DNA of 14,280 nt from JAJPXC01 sp964562375 (lineage in GTDB: Bacteria > Bacteroidota > Bacteroidia > Bacteroidales > Muribaculaceae), in assembly GCA_964562375.1 (NCBI GenBank), contig CAZLSW010000077.1:1-14280 (forward strand), given 5' to 3'. Under the pieces are notes generated by a model. That model was given only the letters and a program-made list of their open reading frames with translations. It did not search any database and had not been told where the DNA came from. How positions within the stretch are numbered: position 1 is the first letter of the stretch; each line of letters starts with the position of its first letter. Made by a program: the position numbers and the translations under genes. Positions 6,826 to 13,301 of the stretch are shown here, piece after piece.

Positions 6826-9198
6826 ATGACCACCCCGACAACCCCCTTGAAAAAACGATCCAATCGAGCGATTATCACCACATTATGGCTGGTGTTCGGC
6901 TGCTGCGTCGCGGCCGCGATCGTGTTTTTCTTTATGATATACAATGGCATGATCGGTTACATGCCCCCCGTTGAGGAGTTGAAAAACCCCCACGACAAGT
7001 TTGCCTCCGTTATTTATTCGGCCGACGGCCAGGAGATGGGGCGATACTTCCGCAACACAGGCAACCGCGTGTACGCCGACTTCGACGAAATCTCCCCCCA
7101 TGTGGTGGATGCGCTGATTGCTACCGAGGATTCGCGATTCCTCGACCACTCGGGCATTGATATGCGCGCAATGGGCCGCGTGCTGTTCAAAACCCTGCTG
7201 ATGGGCAACAAAAATGCTGGAGGTGGCTCCACGATCACCCAGCAGCTGGCCAAGCAGCTCTACTCGCCGTCATCGTCGGGATTGATCGACCGCGCGCTGC
7301 AGAAGCCTATCGAGTGGATGATCGCGGTGAAGCTCGAGCGCTTTTACTCCAAGGATGAGATTATAAGGATGTATCTCAACCAATTCGACTTCCTTTACAA
7401 CGCAGTGGGCATCAAGTCGGCCGCCTACGTATATTTCGGCAAGGATCCGAAGGACTTGAAGATCGAGGAAGCGGCCACGCTCGTTGGCATGGTTAAAAAC
7501 CCCGCGTTTTACAACCCCGTGCGCCACAATGAGCGCACGCGCCAGCGTCGCAACACGGTGCTGAAACTGATGTACGATAACGGAAAAATCAACAAGGCCG
7601 AGCTGGACTCGCTGTGCGACTTGCCGCTGACTTTAGAGTTCCACCGAGTTGACCACAAGGACGGTATCGCCCCTTACTTCCGAGAGGAGCTTCGACGGGT
7701 GCTTACTGCCAATAAGCCCAACCGTAGCGACTACCGCGGTTGGGAGAAGCAGAAATTCATCGACGACTCCATCGCTTGGGAAACCAACCCGCTGTTCGGT
7801 TGGATTGAGAAGAATCCCAAGCCCGATGGTACAAAATACGGCATCTACACCGACGGCCTAAAGATTCACACCTCGATCGACTCCCGCATGCAGCAGTATG
7901 CCGAGGAGGCCGTAGCCGAGCACATGTCTTCGCTCCAGCAACAGTTCTTCCGTGAGAAACGCGGTGTGAAGGGCGCACCGTTCACCACCAACCGCCAAGA
8001 GCTGTCGCAAAAGCAACTCGACCAGATTATCCTGCGGTCGATGAAACAAACCGACCGTTTCCGCTCCCTTCGAGCCGCGGGGATGAGCGAGCAGGAGGCC
8101 CTGGCGACGTTCGACCGTCCCGAAGAGATGAGTGTGTTCTCCTACCGTGGCCTCATCGACACCATCATGACACCGCGCGACTCGCTTCTCTACCTTAAGC
8201 ACTTCCTGCGCACCGGCTTCATGTCGATGGATCCCAAGAATGGCCAGGTGAAGGCTTACGTGGGAGGTCCCGACTACCATTTCTTCCAATACGATATGGT
8301 GTCGCAGGGACGTCGCCAGATAGGGTCGACTATCAAGCCGTTCCTTTACACTTACGCGATGGAGGAGGGTTATACGCCTTGCGATCAGCTGCTTAATGCC
8401 CAACCTGTGATTACCGACGAGGCTGGTAATGTGTGGATGCCGCGCAACTCTGGGTCGGCACGTATGGGCGAGATGGTCGACCTGCGTTGGGCGTTGACCA
8501 ACTCCAACAACTGGATTTCGGCCCGATTGATGAACGAGCTTAATCCCGCGACGCTCGTGCGAAATATGCACAACTTTGGTATTACCAACGAGTTACCAGC
8601 GGTGAAGTCACTCTGCTTGGGCCCTTGCGATGTGTCGGTGAAAGAGATGGTTACCGCCTACTCGGCGTTTTCCAACAAGGGCATGCGCGTCGACCCGATT
8701 TTCGTCACCTCGATTACCGATTCCAACGGCAACACACTGGCCGAGTTCTCGCCGCGCCACACCGAGGTGATCGGCGAGAAGGCCTACTACCGTATCCTAT
8801 CCATTTTACTAAATGTGGTCGACTCGGGTACGGGTAACCGCCTGCGCCGCGCTCCGTTCAACATCACTGCCGAGATGGGAGGCAAAACCGGTACGACCAA
8901 CTCCAACTCCGACGGCTGGTTTATGGCATTCACCCCCGACCTCGTCTCGGGCGTGTGGGTAGGAGGCGAGGAGCGGTACATCCACTTCAACTCCATGGCG
9001 CAAGGCCAGGGAGCCTCGATGGCGTTGCCTATCTATGGCAAATATATAACCAAGGTATATCGCGACCCGTCGTTGCCCTATTCCCAGGATTCCCGCTTTG
9101 AGTTCCCCGAGGGGATAAACCTCTGCGAGAAAGAGTATTACGGGGAATATGAGCATCCCGAGGAAGTGGTAGAATCGGTAGAAGGCGTATTCGATTAA
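6826..9198 (+). CDS. Class A penicillin-binding protein (PBP1A type), bifunctional transglycosylase/transpeptidase
   Basis: It polymerises lipid II into glycan strands and cross-links the stem peptides at the outer face of the inner membrane. I chose the ATG at 6826 (790 residues) over a GTG at 6811 because GAGG at 6812-6815 is a usable ribosome site for it. One membrane anchor spans about residues 16-38. The glycosyltransferase domain has the catalytic E101 in ATEDSRFLDHSGID, GGSTITQQLAKQL (133-145), and later KPIEWMIAVKLER and RMYLNQFDFLYNAVGIKSAA. The transpeptidase domain has serine S501 in STIK, SNN (560-562) and KTGT (687-690). All active-site motifs are intact. The C-terminus is short and acidic, and its last nine codons plus stop form one arm of a perfect palindrome. 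The next gene, a dipeptide epimerase, also points to peptidoglycan metabolism. Confidence 0.96.
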   Translation: MTTPTTPLKKRSNRAIITTLWLVFGCCVAAAIVFFFMIYNGMIGYMPPVEELKNPHDKFASVIYSADGQEMGRYFRNTGNRVYADFDEISPHVVDALIATEDSRFLDHSGIDMRAMGRVLFKTLLMGNKNAGGGSTITQQLAKQLYSPSSSGLIDRALQKPIEWMIAVKLERFYSKDEIIRMYLNQFDFLYNAVGIKSAAYVYFGKDPKDLKIEEAATLVGMVKNPAFYNPVRHNERTRQRRNTVLKLMYDNGKINKAELDSLCDLPLTLEFHRVDHKDGIAPYFREELRRVLTANKPNRSDYRGWEKQKFIDDSIAWETNPLFGWIEKNPKPDGTKYGIYTDGLKIHTSIDSRMQQYAEEAVAEHMSSLQQQFFREKRGVKGAPFTTNRQELSQKQLDQIILRSMKQTDRFRSLRAAGMSEQEALATFDRPEEMSVFSYRGLIDTIMTPRDSLLYLKHFLRTGFMSMDPKNGQVKAYVGGPDYHFFQYDMVSQGRRQIGSTIKPFLYTYAMEEGYTPCDQLLNAQPVITDEAGNVWMPRNSGSARMGEMVDLRWALTNSNNWISARLMNELNPATLVRNMHNFGITNELPAVKSLCLGPCDVSVKEMVTAYSAFSNKGMRVDPIFVTSITDSNGNTLAEFSPRHTEVIGEKAYYRILSILLNVVDSGTGNRLRRAPFNITAEMGGKTGTTNSNSDGWFMAFTPDLVSGVWVGGEERYIHFNSMAQGQGASMALPIYGKYITKVYRDPSLPYSQDSRFEFPEGINLCEKEYYGEYEHPEEVVESVEGVFD

Positions 9199-9239
9199 GG
9201 CTCGCGAGCCTTAATCGAATACGCCTTCTACCGATTCTA
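9170..9239. repeat. Perfect 70-bp palindrome across the 3' end of the penicillin-binding protein gene
   Basis: Bases 9170-9204 and 9205-9239 are exact reverse complements, 35 bp per arm with no spacer and the centre at CTCG|CGAG. The left arm includes the last codons and TAA stop of the gene; the right arm is its inverted copy. As RNA it would form a very long hairpin. No T-tract follows on the plus strand (the next bases are AAGGATGAAGG) nor on the minus strand, so it is not a standard intrinsic terminator, though it may block read-through or protect the 3' end. Confidence 0.97.
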
Positions 9240-9240
9240 A

Positions 9241-9275
9241 AGGATGAAGGTTAAAGGATAAAGGATAAAAGATGA
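9241..9275 (+). repeat. Degenerate heptamer array running into the epimerase start codon
   Basis: Five consecutive 7-bp units read AGGATGA, AGGTTAA, AGGATAA, AGGATAA, AAGATGA. The last unit contains the ATG at 9272, and the preceding AGGATAA units supply the Shine-Dalgarno-like AGGA. Slippage would alter the number of AGGA-bearing units before the start. The unit resembles the CCATTAA/AAGTTAA heptamers of the 4593-4700 region when both are read toward the gene. Confidence 0.85.
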
Positions 9276-10441
9276 GTACACGACGACAATTTCTTAAGAC
9301 AACGGCGCTGGCGGCCATGGGCGCCGCAATCGGCATTAACGCCAAGGGCGATAATGTATCTGTGCCGCAAGGCATTAACCAAAACACCACGCCCCTTGGC
9401 TCGGGGAGAATGTCGCTTACATATTTCCCTTACGAGCTGAAACTCAGGCACGTTTTTACCGTCGCCTCCAATTCCCGCACGACCACGCCCGATGTTCAAT
9501 GCGAGCTCCATTACGACGGTGTCACTGGCTACGGTGAGGCCTCTATGCCGCCTTACCTTGCTGCCGAGCTGGGCACGGTCGACTCGGTGTGCGCATTCCT
9601 CCAAAAAGTGGCTGACGGTATCGGGCAATTCTCATCGCCATTCGAGATGGAAGATATCCTCGCTTGGGTAGACTCGCTCGACGAGGCCAATTCAGCTGGT
9701 AAAGCCGCGGTTGACATCGCCCTGCATGACCTTGTGGGCAAACTCCTTGGCGCTCCCTGGTACCGCATCTGGGGCTTGGACGCCCAAAAGGCTCCCTCCA
9801 CCACTTACACTATCACTATCAATACCCGCGAGGTGACGATGGCCCACGCACAGGAGTGCGCCTCGCTATACAATATATTAAAGGTGAAATTGGGCCGCGA
9901 TAACGACCGCGAGATGATCGAGACCATCCGCGAGGTCACCGACCTGCCCATTGCCGTCGACGTCAACCAGGGCTGGCGTGACCGTGAGCATGCACTGGAG
10001 ATGATCAATTGGCTTGCCGAGCGTAATATCGTGATGGTGGAGCAACCGATGCCTAAAACCCAGCTCGACGACATCGCCTGGGTGGCCGAGCGCTCGCCAC
10101 TGCCCATCTTCGCCGACGAGAGCGTGCAGCGCCTGGGCGACATTCCACGCCTTAAGGGTATCTTCACCGGCATCAACATCAAGCTGATGAAATGCACGGG
10201 CATGCGCGAGGCCTGGAAGATGTTGACGTTGACCAAGGCCTTGGGAATGAAGGTAATGATTGGCTGCATGACCGAGACGTCGTGTGGTATCTCGGCCGCC
10301 TCGCAGCTGTCGCCGGCGGTCGATTTCGCCGACCTTGACGGCAACATCGACATTCTCAATGACCGCTTCACAGGGGTAAAAGTGGCCGACGGGCGCCTTG
10401 TAATCCCCACGGCCCCGGGCCACGGCGCCTCCCTCCTCTAA
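9272..10441 (+). CDS. Exported dipeptide epimerase (L-Ala-D/L-Glu epimerase type), enolase superfamily
   Basis: The 389-residue protein belongs to the mandelate racemase/muconate lactonising branch. The paired acid-base lysines are K206 of the KVK motif (204-206) and K304 in NIKLMK. The magnesium ligands are D230 (AVDVNQGW), E257 (VEQP) and D282 (ADES). The DLDG motif (354-357) is the dipeptide-binding DxD mark of Ala-Glu-type epimerases (family knowledge). The N-terminus STRRQFLKTTALAAMGAAIG is a twin-arginine signal with a short hydrophobic stretch, so the enzyme is probably exported folded to the periplasm. Epimerising murein-derived dipeptides there would fit the peptidoglycan synthase gene just upstream. 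Export is unusual for characterised relatives, which are mostly cytoplasmic. The exact dipeptide substrate cannot be read off; an SD-like AGGATAAAAG precedes the start. Confidence 0.9.
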   Translation: MSTRRQFLKTTALAAMGAAIGINAKGDNVSVPQGINQNTTPLGSGRMSLTYFPYELKLRHVFTVASNSRTTTPDVQCELHYDGVTGYGEASMPPYLAAELGTVDSVCAFLQKVADGIGQFSSPFEMEDILAWVDSLDEANSAGKAAVDIALHDLVGKLLGAPWYRIWGLDAQKAPSTTYTITINTREVTMAHAQECASLYNILKVKLGRDNDREMIETIREVTDLPIAVDVNQGWRDREHALEMINWLAERNIVMVEQPMPKTQLDDIAWVAERSPLPIFADESVQRLGDIPRLKGIFTGINIKLMKCTGMREAWKMLTLTKALGMKVMIGCMTETSCGISAASQLSPAVDFADLDGNIDILNDRFTGVKVADGRLVIPTAPGHGASLL

Positions 10442-10444
10442 AAA

Positions 10445-10500
10445 ATAAGCCCTATAGGCCTTATGGGGCTTATAGGGCTTATAGGGCTTATGGGGCTTAT
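10445..10500. repeat. 9-bp tandem repeat array and hairpin between convergent genes
   Basis: Four units of TTATRGGGC lie at 10461-10469, 10470-10478, 10479-10487 and 10488-10496, with R being G, A, A, G, followed by TTAT. ATAAGCCCTATA (10445-10456) is the exact reverse complement of 10471-10482, so a 12-bp stem with a 14-nt loop can form. It lies between the stop codons of the epimerase and efp and could serve as a two-way transcription barrier, though there is no U-tract. Confidence 0.9.
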
Positions 10501-10503
10501 ACC

Positions 10504-11070
10504 CTAGGCTTTTACGCGCTCTACGTAGGAGCCGTCGCGAGTGTCGATGCGCACCTTGTCGCCGATGTTGCAGAACAAGGGCACGCGCACCTCGGCGCCG
10601 GTCTCAACAGTGGCGGGCTTGAGGGTGTTGGTGGCGGTGTCGCCCTTGATTCCGGGCTCGGTGTAGGTGATCTCGAGCACTACCGATGTGGGCATCTCGC
10701 AAGTGAGTACCTCCTCCTTGGAAGCCTCCACCATAGCCTCGCAAATTTCGCCCTCTTTGAGGAACTCGCTGCCTTGGATTACCTCGGCGGGGAGTGAGAT
10801 TTGCTCGAAAGTCTCAGTGTGCATGAAGTTGAGGCCCATGTCGTCCTTATAGAGATATTGGTAGGGACGGCGCTCTACACGCACCTCGTTGATCTTGACG
10901 CCCGAGTTCCAGGTCTTGTCGATTACGCGGCCGTTCTTGAGGTTCTTGAGCTTGGTGCGCACGAAAGCGGGGCCTTTGCCAGGCTTCACGTGGAGAAATT
11001 CAACGATGGTGAAGTAGGTGCCGTCGATGTCGAGGCACATGCCGTTCTTGAAATCAGCTGTTGTTGCCAT
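10504..11070 (-). CDS. efp: Translation elongation factor P
   Basis: EF-P binds stalled ribosomes between the P and E sites and speeds peptide-bond formation at polyproline. The 188-residue length and the three-barrel layout are typical: the N-terminal KOW-like domain has FLHVKPGKGPAFVRTKLKN, with the tip residue K32 in PGKG that is modified in many bacteria. The middle domain contains RRPYQYLYKDDMGLNFMHTETFEQI, and the C-terminal domain ends NIGDKVRIDTRDGSYVERV. The start is supported by the standard family N-terminus MATTADFKNGM. No EF-P modification gene (epmA, earP, ymfI type) is seen in the window. It is monocistronic by position: the convergent epimerase lies on one side, and an MFS gene 175 bp upstream ends with a palindrome. 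Confidence 0.97.
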   Translation of the reverse strand: MATTADFKNGMCLDIDGTYFTIVEFLHVKPGKGPAFVRTKLKNLKNGRVIDKTWNSGVKINEVRVERRPYQYLYKDDMGLNFMHTETFEQISLPAEVIQGSEFLKEGEICEAMVEASKEEVLTCEMPTSVVLEITYTEPGIKGDTATNTLKPATVETGAEVRVPLFCNIGDKVRIDTRDGSYVERVKA

Positions 11071-11102
11071 AAATGTCTTTGTGGAATTTTTGTGTTATTT
11101 TG

Positions 11103-11136
11103 CCGCGAATTTACGAAAAATCCACGAAACCACCAA
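11103..11136 (-). promoter_or_regulatory. Candidate efp promoter
   Basis: On the minus strand TTGG (11133-11136), a 19-bp spacer and TAAATTCG (11106-11113) resemble the Bacteroidota -33/-7 arrangement. The 21 bp at 11103-11123 match the segment upstream of the MFS gene at 12452-12472 in 19 positions. Confidence 0.4.
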
Positions 11137-11158
11137 TAGCCATGAAAATCAGGGTTTA

Positions 11159-11222
11159 TAACCACGGAAGAACACAAAAAGACACTAAAACATTTTTGTG
11201 CTTTTTTGTGTGTTTGTGTGGT
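11159..11222. terminator. Imperfect palindrome downstream of the MFS gene
   Basis: ACCAC (11161-11165) pairs with GTGGT (11218-11222), and AACACAAAAAG (11171-11181) pairs imperfectly with the CTTTTTTGTGT segment near 11201-11211. The long hairpin lies 23 bp beyond the MFS stop and before efp. It may end MFS transcription. Its AACCACGGAAGAACAC start resembles the arms at 4718-4753 and 4897-4932. Confidence 0.45.
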
Positions 11223-11245
11223 CTAAAGCACTAAGTTGGTGGTTG

Positions 11246-12436
11246 TTAGCGGAGCTTGTTGCGGAGGAAGTGACCGCGGGAGTAGAGGTAGAACAGGGCT
11301 GCTCCGGCGGCGTTGACTCCCCAGGCCCACCAGAATGCGGCGTGGAATCCGTGGTATTGCGACACCATGCCTCCGATCAATGTGCCAAGTCCCATGCCCA
11401 CGTCCCAGGATACCAGAAGGGTGGAGTTGGCCGTGCCCCGCCGCTCGTGGGGAGCGAGGTTGATGAACATCGACTGGAACGCCGGAAACATGTGGCCGTT
11501 GCCCAAGCCGATAATCAACGCCGCTCCGTAGTATCCCCACAGGTTGTGCATTGACGCGAAGAGGAAGTAACCAAGTAGCGACACCGCGATGCCCACCGAC
11601 GCGTTTCTAGTGATTTGGCCCTTGCGAAGGGTGCGGGTGCCAGTCAAGCGCGACAGAATAAGTCCGCCTGCAAGCAGGGCGAAGAACAACCCAGTGCCGG
11701 AGGTTATTCCCAATTCCTCTTGACCGTAAATGGCTATATATGTGGCGAGTACGCCGTAGGAGAACGCGAAACATATCATCGCCACGCCTTGGCTCCAGCC
11801 TTTCATGAGGATGAATCGGTCGAACGACAATTTCTCCTTGCCCTGCACCTTGGGTCGAGGCTTCAATTTGAGGGAAGAATCGATACAGAAGCCGATGAGG
11901 GCGAATCCTAGCGAGAGATAGAACAGTAGGTCGAAACTCTCAATTTCGGCCCAAATCAGCAACGCTACCGTGGGTCCGATCGCTGTTGCGATATTGTTGC
12001 TAAGTCCGTAATACCCAATCCCTTCGCTACGTCGTGACGAGGGTAGGACATCGATGGCGACAGTGGAGTTGGACACTGTGGCCGCTCCAAAAGGCAAGCC
12101 GTGCAGCGTCCTTACCCAGGTGAAGGCCAACAGCGAACCGGCTAAAATATAACCTCCGAAAAACAGGGCGAATAGCAAGTAACATATGAGCAGGACAATC
12201 TTGCGAGGGAATGAATCCACCAAGTAACCACTAAATGGCCTGATAATCAGTGTGGTGACCGAGTATCCAGCCAAAACCATACCGATAGCCTCTTTGTCGG
12301 CGCCAAACTCCTCCTGAAGGTACAGCGGTAGCAACGGCGTCAACAGCATGAACGAGAAGAACAGCATGAAATTGGCCACCCACACTTTGCGGTAATTGGC
12401 ATTCCACAATTTCTCTTTAACCTTAGAATCTTCCAT
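11246..12436 (-). CDS. MFS transporter
   Basis: This is a 12-helix major facilitator superfamily carrier of the inner membrane, 396 residues from the ATG at 12434-12436 (MEDSKVKEKLWN). An upstream in-frame start at 12595 would add 53 residues with no membrane or family character and would run through the likely promoter at 12452-12472, so I reject it. MFS motif A is visible between helices 2 and 3 as GYLVDSFPRK (residues 70-79). A typical second-half signature is GLGNGHMFPAFQSMFINLAPHERRG. The general shape matches sugar/arabinose-efflux-like or drug-efflux members, but the substrate cannot be inferred. It appears to be a single-gene unit, with a palindrome beyond its stop. Confidence 0.9.
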   Translation of the reverse strand: MEDSKVKEKLWNANYRKVWVANFMLFFSFMLLTPLLPLYLQEEFGADKEAIGMVLAGYSVTTLIIRPFSGYLVDSFPRKIVLLICYLLFALFFGGYILAGSLLAFTWVRTLHGLPFGAATVSNSTVAIDVLPSSRRSEGIGYYGLSNNIATAIGPTVALLIWAEIESFDLLFYLSLGFALIGFCIDSSLKLKPRPKVQGKEKLSFDRFILMKGWSQGVAMICFAFSYGVLATYIAIYGQEELGITSGTGLFFALLAGGLILSRLTGTRTLRKGQITRNASVGIAVSLLGYFLFASMHNLWGYYGAALIIGLGNGHMFPAFQSMFINLAPHERRGTANSTLLVSWDVGMGLGTLIGGMVSQYHGFHAAFWWAWGVNAAGAALFYLYSRGHFLRNKLR

Positions 12437-12451
12437 AAGACAGTAATTCCA

Positions 12452-12472
12452 CCGCGAATTTACCGAAAATCC
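12452..12472 (-). promoter_or_regulatory. Candidate MFS promoter region, shared with efp
   Basis: The minus-strand text contains TAAATTCG flanked by GCGG, nearly the same as upstream of efp (19 of 21 positions). It lies 15 bp before the MFS start codon. No clear -33 element is at the standard distance. Confidence 0.35.
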
Positions 12473-12616
12473 CCCAACCCGCGAATAAAAAATTTTGTAA
12501 TGGCTCGAGTTAGTGAGAAAACTCTCCACAATCCGCATTGTATCCACTCTTTTACCGGCAAAAGAAATCCGTGTTTCGCCCGCTAATATCCGCATTTAGG
12601 AGCGGGAGCGACGAAA

Positions 12617-12677
12617 ATCCGTAAGGCTTTGCCACATTTTAAATTTGGGATCAGGGATTTGGCGTAAGCCTTGCGGA
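12617..12677. repeat. Imperfect inverted repeat
   Basis: TCCGTAAGGCTTTGCC at the left pairs with GGCGTAAGCCTTGCGGA at the right, with one bulge and two mismatches, around a 28-nt AT-rich loop. It may be a transcript hairpin or a small non-autonomous repeat element; no target duplication was identified. Confidence 0.75.
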
Positions 12678-12874
12678 TCTTTAGCCGCCAACGGCTCATC
12701 GCGAAACAAGGCGGACAGAACATGGATCTTATGTGTTGACACTCCTTATTATACGCATGCGTACTTGCGAAGACTCTTTTTGCGACTTTAATCTGGCACA
12801 CCCATCGACAGATTTTTCTGCGATAGTCTGCGCACGTAAGCGTGTCTAAAAAACATCCAGAAATCTCAAGGAAT

Positions 12875-12905
12875 TTTGGGAAATGGAAGAAAAATCGTAT
12901 ATTTG
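12875..12905 (+). promoter_or_regulatory. Consensus Bacteroidota promoter
   Basis: TTTG (12875-12878), a 19-bp spacer and TATATTTG (12898-12905) match the TTTG-N19-TAnnTTTG consensus at every specified base. The expected start, about 6 nt beyond the box, is near 12911, exactly where the first stem-loop begins. It is the best promoter match in the window and has no protein start near it. Confidence 0.65.
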
Positions 12906-12910
12906 CGGTT

Positions 12911-13225
12911 GCTAAGGGGGCCTCATGGGCCAAGAGAGGCCTAAGCTCTTTAGCTACATATTGACAAGGCGTTTTTCCAACGTTTGTCTTCTTTCGTAGA
13001 AACCTGAGAAATTTCACGATTTAGGAGAAGACCCGGCAGAAAGAACGCCCAAATAAGACTTGTATTCCTCGGATTAAAGCCTGGTATTTGAAGGGTCTTG
13101 ATTTGAATAGAGAATAACACCGTTCTCTATATAAAGTCTAACGTGGGCTGACGACTGCTTATCCTCCTAAATAGGCAGTCTCAGGGCCTCTACGAAAGGA
13201 TAAGCTGGATTGAGCGACCCACGTT
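12911..13225 (+). ncRNA. Candidate structured RNA of unknown class (or long structured leader)
   Basis: From the predicted start a series of perfect stems follows. GCTAA (12911-12915) pairs with TTAGC (12950-12954), and inside it GGCCTC (12919-12924) pairs with GAGGCC (12936-12941). GACAA (12963-12967) pairs with TTGTC near 12984-12988. AAGACCC (13028-13034) pairs with GGGTCTT (13093-13099), enclosing CAAATA (13050-13055) with TATTTG (13085-13090). ATAGAGAA (13107-13114) pairs with TTCTCTAT (13123-13130). AACGTGGG (13140-13147) pairs with CCCACGTT (13218-13225), enclosing GCTTATCC (13157-13164) with GGATAAGC (13198-13205). I see no marks of tmRNA, RNase P RNA (GAGGAAAGTCC), SRP RNA or tRNA. 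6S RNA cannot be excluded. No terminator follows, so it could be the leader of the TPR gene at 13302. The 3' end is uncertain. Confidence 0.45.
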
Positions 13226-13301
13226 CTTGTTGATGGACCTTTACAATCTATCCCATTTATCACCGCCGAATCAGAGTCGCAATAGGCAAAAGAGACGCTC
13301 C

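Larger units (their letters stand above)
12437..13301. other. Long region without a convincing protein gene
   Basis: These 865 bp hold the MFS leader, a GC hairpin (CCCGCT 12579-12584 with AGCGGG 12601-12606), a long imperfect inverted repeat (about 12617-12632 with 12661-12677), a short stem AGCCG/CGGCT (12683-12696), a 12-bp palindrome TACGCATGCGTA (12752-12763), a consensus promoter (12875-12905) and a structured RNA candidate (12911-13225). A 144-codon minus-strand ORF (12583-13017) is open here but looks non-coding. Confidence 0.75.

Noticed and set aside
7858..8571. 237-codon minus-strand ORF inside the penicillin-binding protein gene
   Set aside because: It is antisense to the intact transpeptidase domain and has a His/Arg-rich composition typical of a shadow frame.
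9170..9260. Perfect palindrome as a standard Rho-independent terminator
   Set aside because: No T-tract follows on either strand and the stem is several times longer than usual, so I record it as a palindrome of unknown role.
12437..12595. N-terminal extension of the MFS protein to 12595
   Set aside because: The added 53 residues have no family support and read through the probable promoter that is shared with efp.
12736..12757. TTGACA followed by an AT-rich box as a sigma-70-like promoter
   Set aside because: It resembles an E. coli -35, but Bacteroidota vegetative promoters use TTTG and TAnnTTTG. The spacing is also poor, so I treat it as chance.
12583..13017. 144-codon minus-strand ORF as a hypothetical protein
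   Set aside because: It is very rich in Arg, Lys and Cys with no recognisable fold. It overlaps inverted repeats and, on the opposite strand, the consensus promoter and first stem-loops of the RNA candidate. I see no ribosome site or domain. Conservation with synonymous bias would be needed to revive it.
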